Positions 6,156-6,182 of a stretch of DNA of 6,182 bases are shown here, piece by piece; positions within the stretch are counted from its first letter, which is position 1; each line of letters starts with the position of its first letter. The notes beneath the pieces are model-generated. The model searched no databases, had not been told where the DNA came from, and worked only from the letters and a program-made list of their open reading frames with translations. This DNA is from an uncultured Desulfarculaceae bacterium (GTDB taxonomy: Bacteria > Desulfobacterota > Desulfarculia > Desulfarculales > Desulfarculaceae). The DNA is taken from NCBI GenBank assembly GCA_937908275.1, contig CALERA010000423.1:1-6182 (forward strand), given 5' to 3'. Made by a program: the position numbers and the translations under genes.

Positions 6156-6182
6156 CCCACGACCCGGACCTGGGCTGCTTCG

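Noticed and set aside
6156..6182. Possible terminator after acsE
   Set aside because: Only a weak CCC/GGG pairing is visible and the window ends before any T-run could appear.

Overview
The window carries the core of a Wood-Ljungdahl (reductive acetyl-CoA) gene cluster. Four genes lie head to tail on the + strand: a 5'-truncated anaerobic CO dehydrogenase (acsA/cooS), acetyl-CoA synthase (acsB), the large subunit of the corrinoid iron-sulfur protein (acsC) and the methyltetrahydrofolate:corrinoid protein methyltransferase (acsE). Every metal-ligand or substrate-binding residue I could map from the well-studied Moorella and Carboxydothermus proteins, within the part of each protein that is present, is conserved. 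The genes look intact and functional.

The DNA is strongly GC-rich, with third codon positions almost all C or G. acsB has the N-terminal CODH-docking domain that archaeal CdhC lacks, so the cluster is bacterial. The base composition and the gene set suggest an anaerobic, probably sulfate-reducing Desulfobacterota (Desulfarculus-like) that uses the pathway for CO2 fixation or for complete oxidation of acetyl units. That placement is an inference; it was not tested by any search.

Layout: 1-1411 acsA (N-terminus outside the window); 1412-1453 a short gap with a strong Shine-Dalgarno; 1454-3670 acsB; 3671-3761 a gap with a very stable GC hairpin and a repeated 10-mer next to the acsC ribosome binding site; 3762-5102 acsC; 5103-5276 a structured gap with an orphan Shine-Dalgarno, a terminator-like hairpin and a 59-nt imperfect palindrome; 5277-6155 acsE; 6156-6182 a short tail with nothing recognisable. 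No gap exceeds 300 bases, and there are no tRNA, rRNA, CRISPR or transposase genes.

How the genes work together: AcsE moves the methyl group from methyl-tetrahydrofolate to the cobalt of the corrinoid protein (AcsC plus the small subunit AcsD). AcsA reduces CO2 to CO at cluster C. AcsB joins methyl, CO and CoA at cluster A to make acetyl-CoA. The small subunit gene acsD is not in this window.

I see no previously undescribed system here. The points most worth a second look are in the acsC-acsE gap (palindrome, orphan Shine-Dalgarno, missing acsD), the cysteine-rich surroundings of the AcsB active site, and a probable helical insertion near the C-terminus of AcsE.
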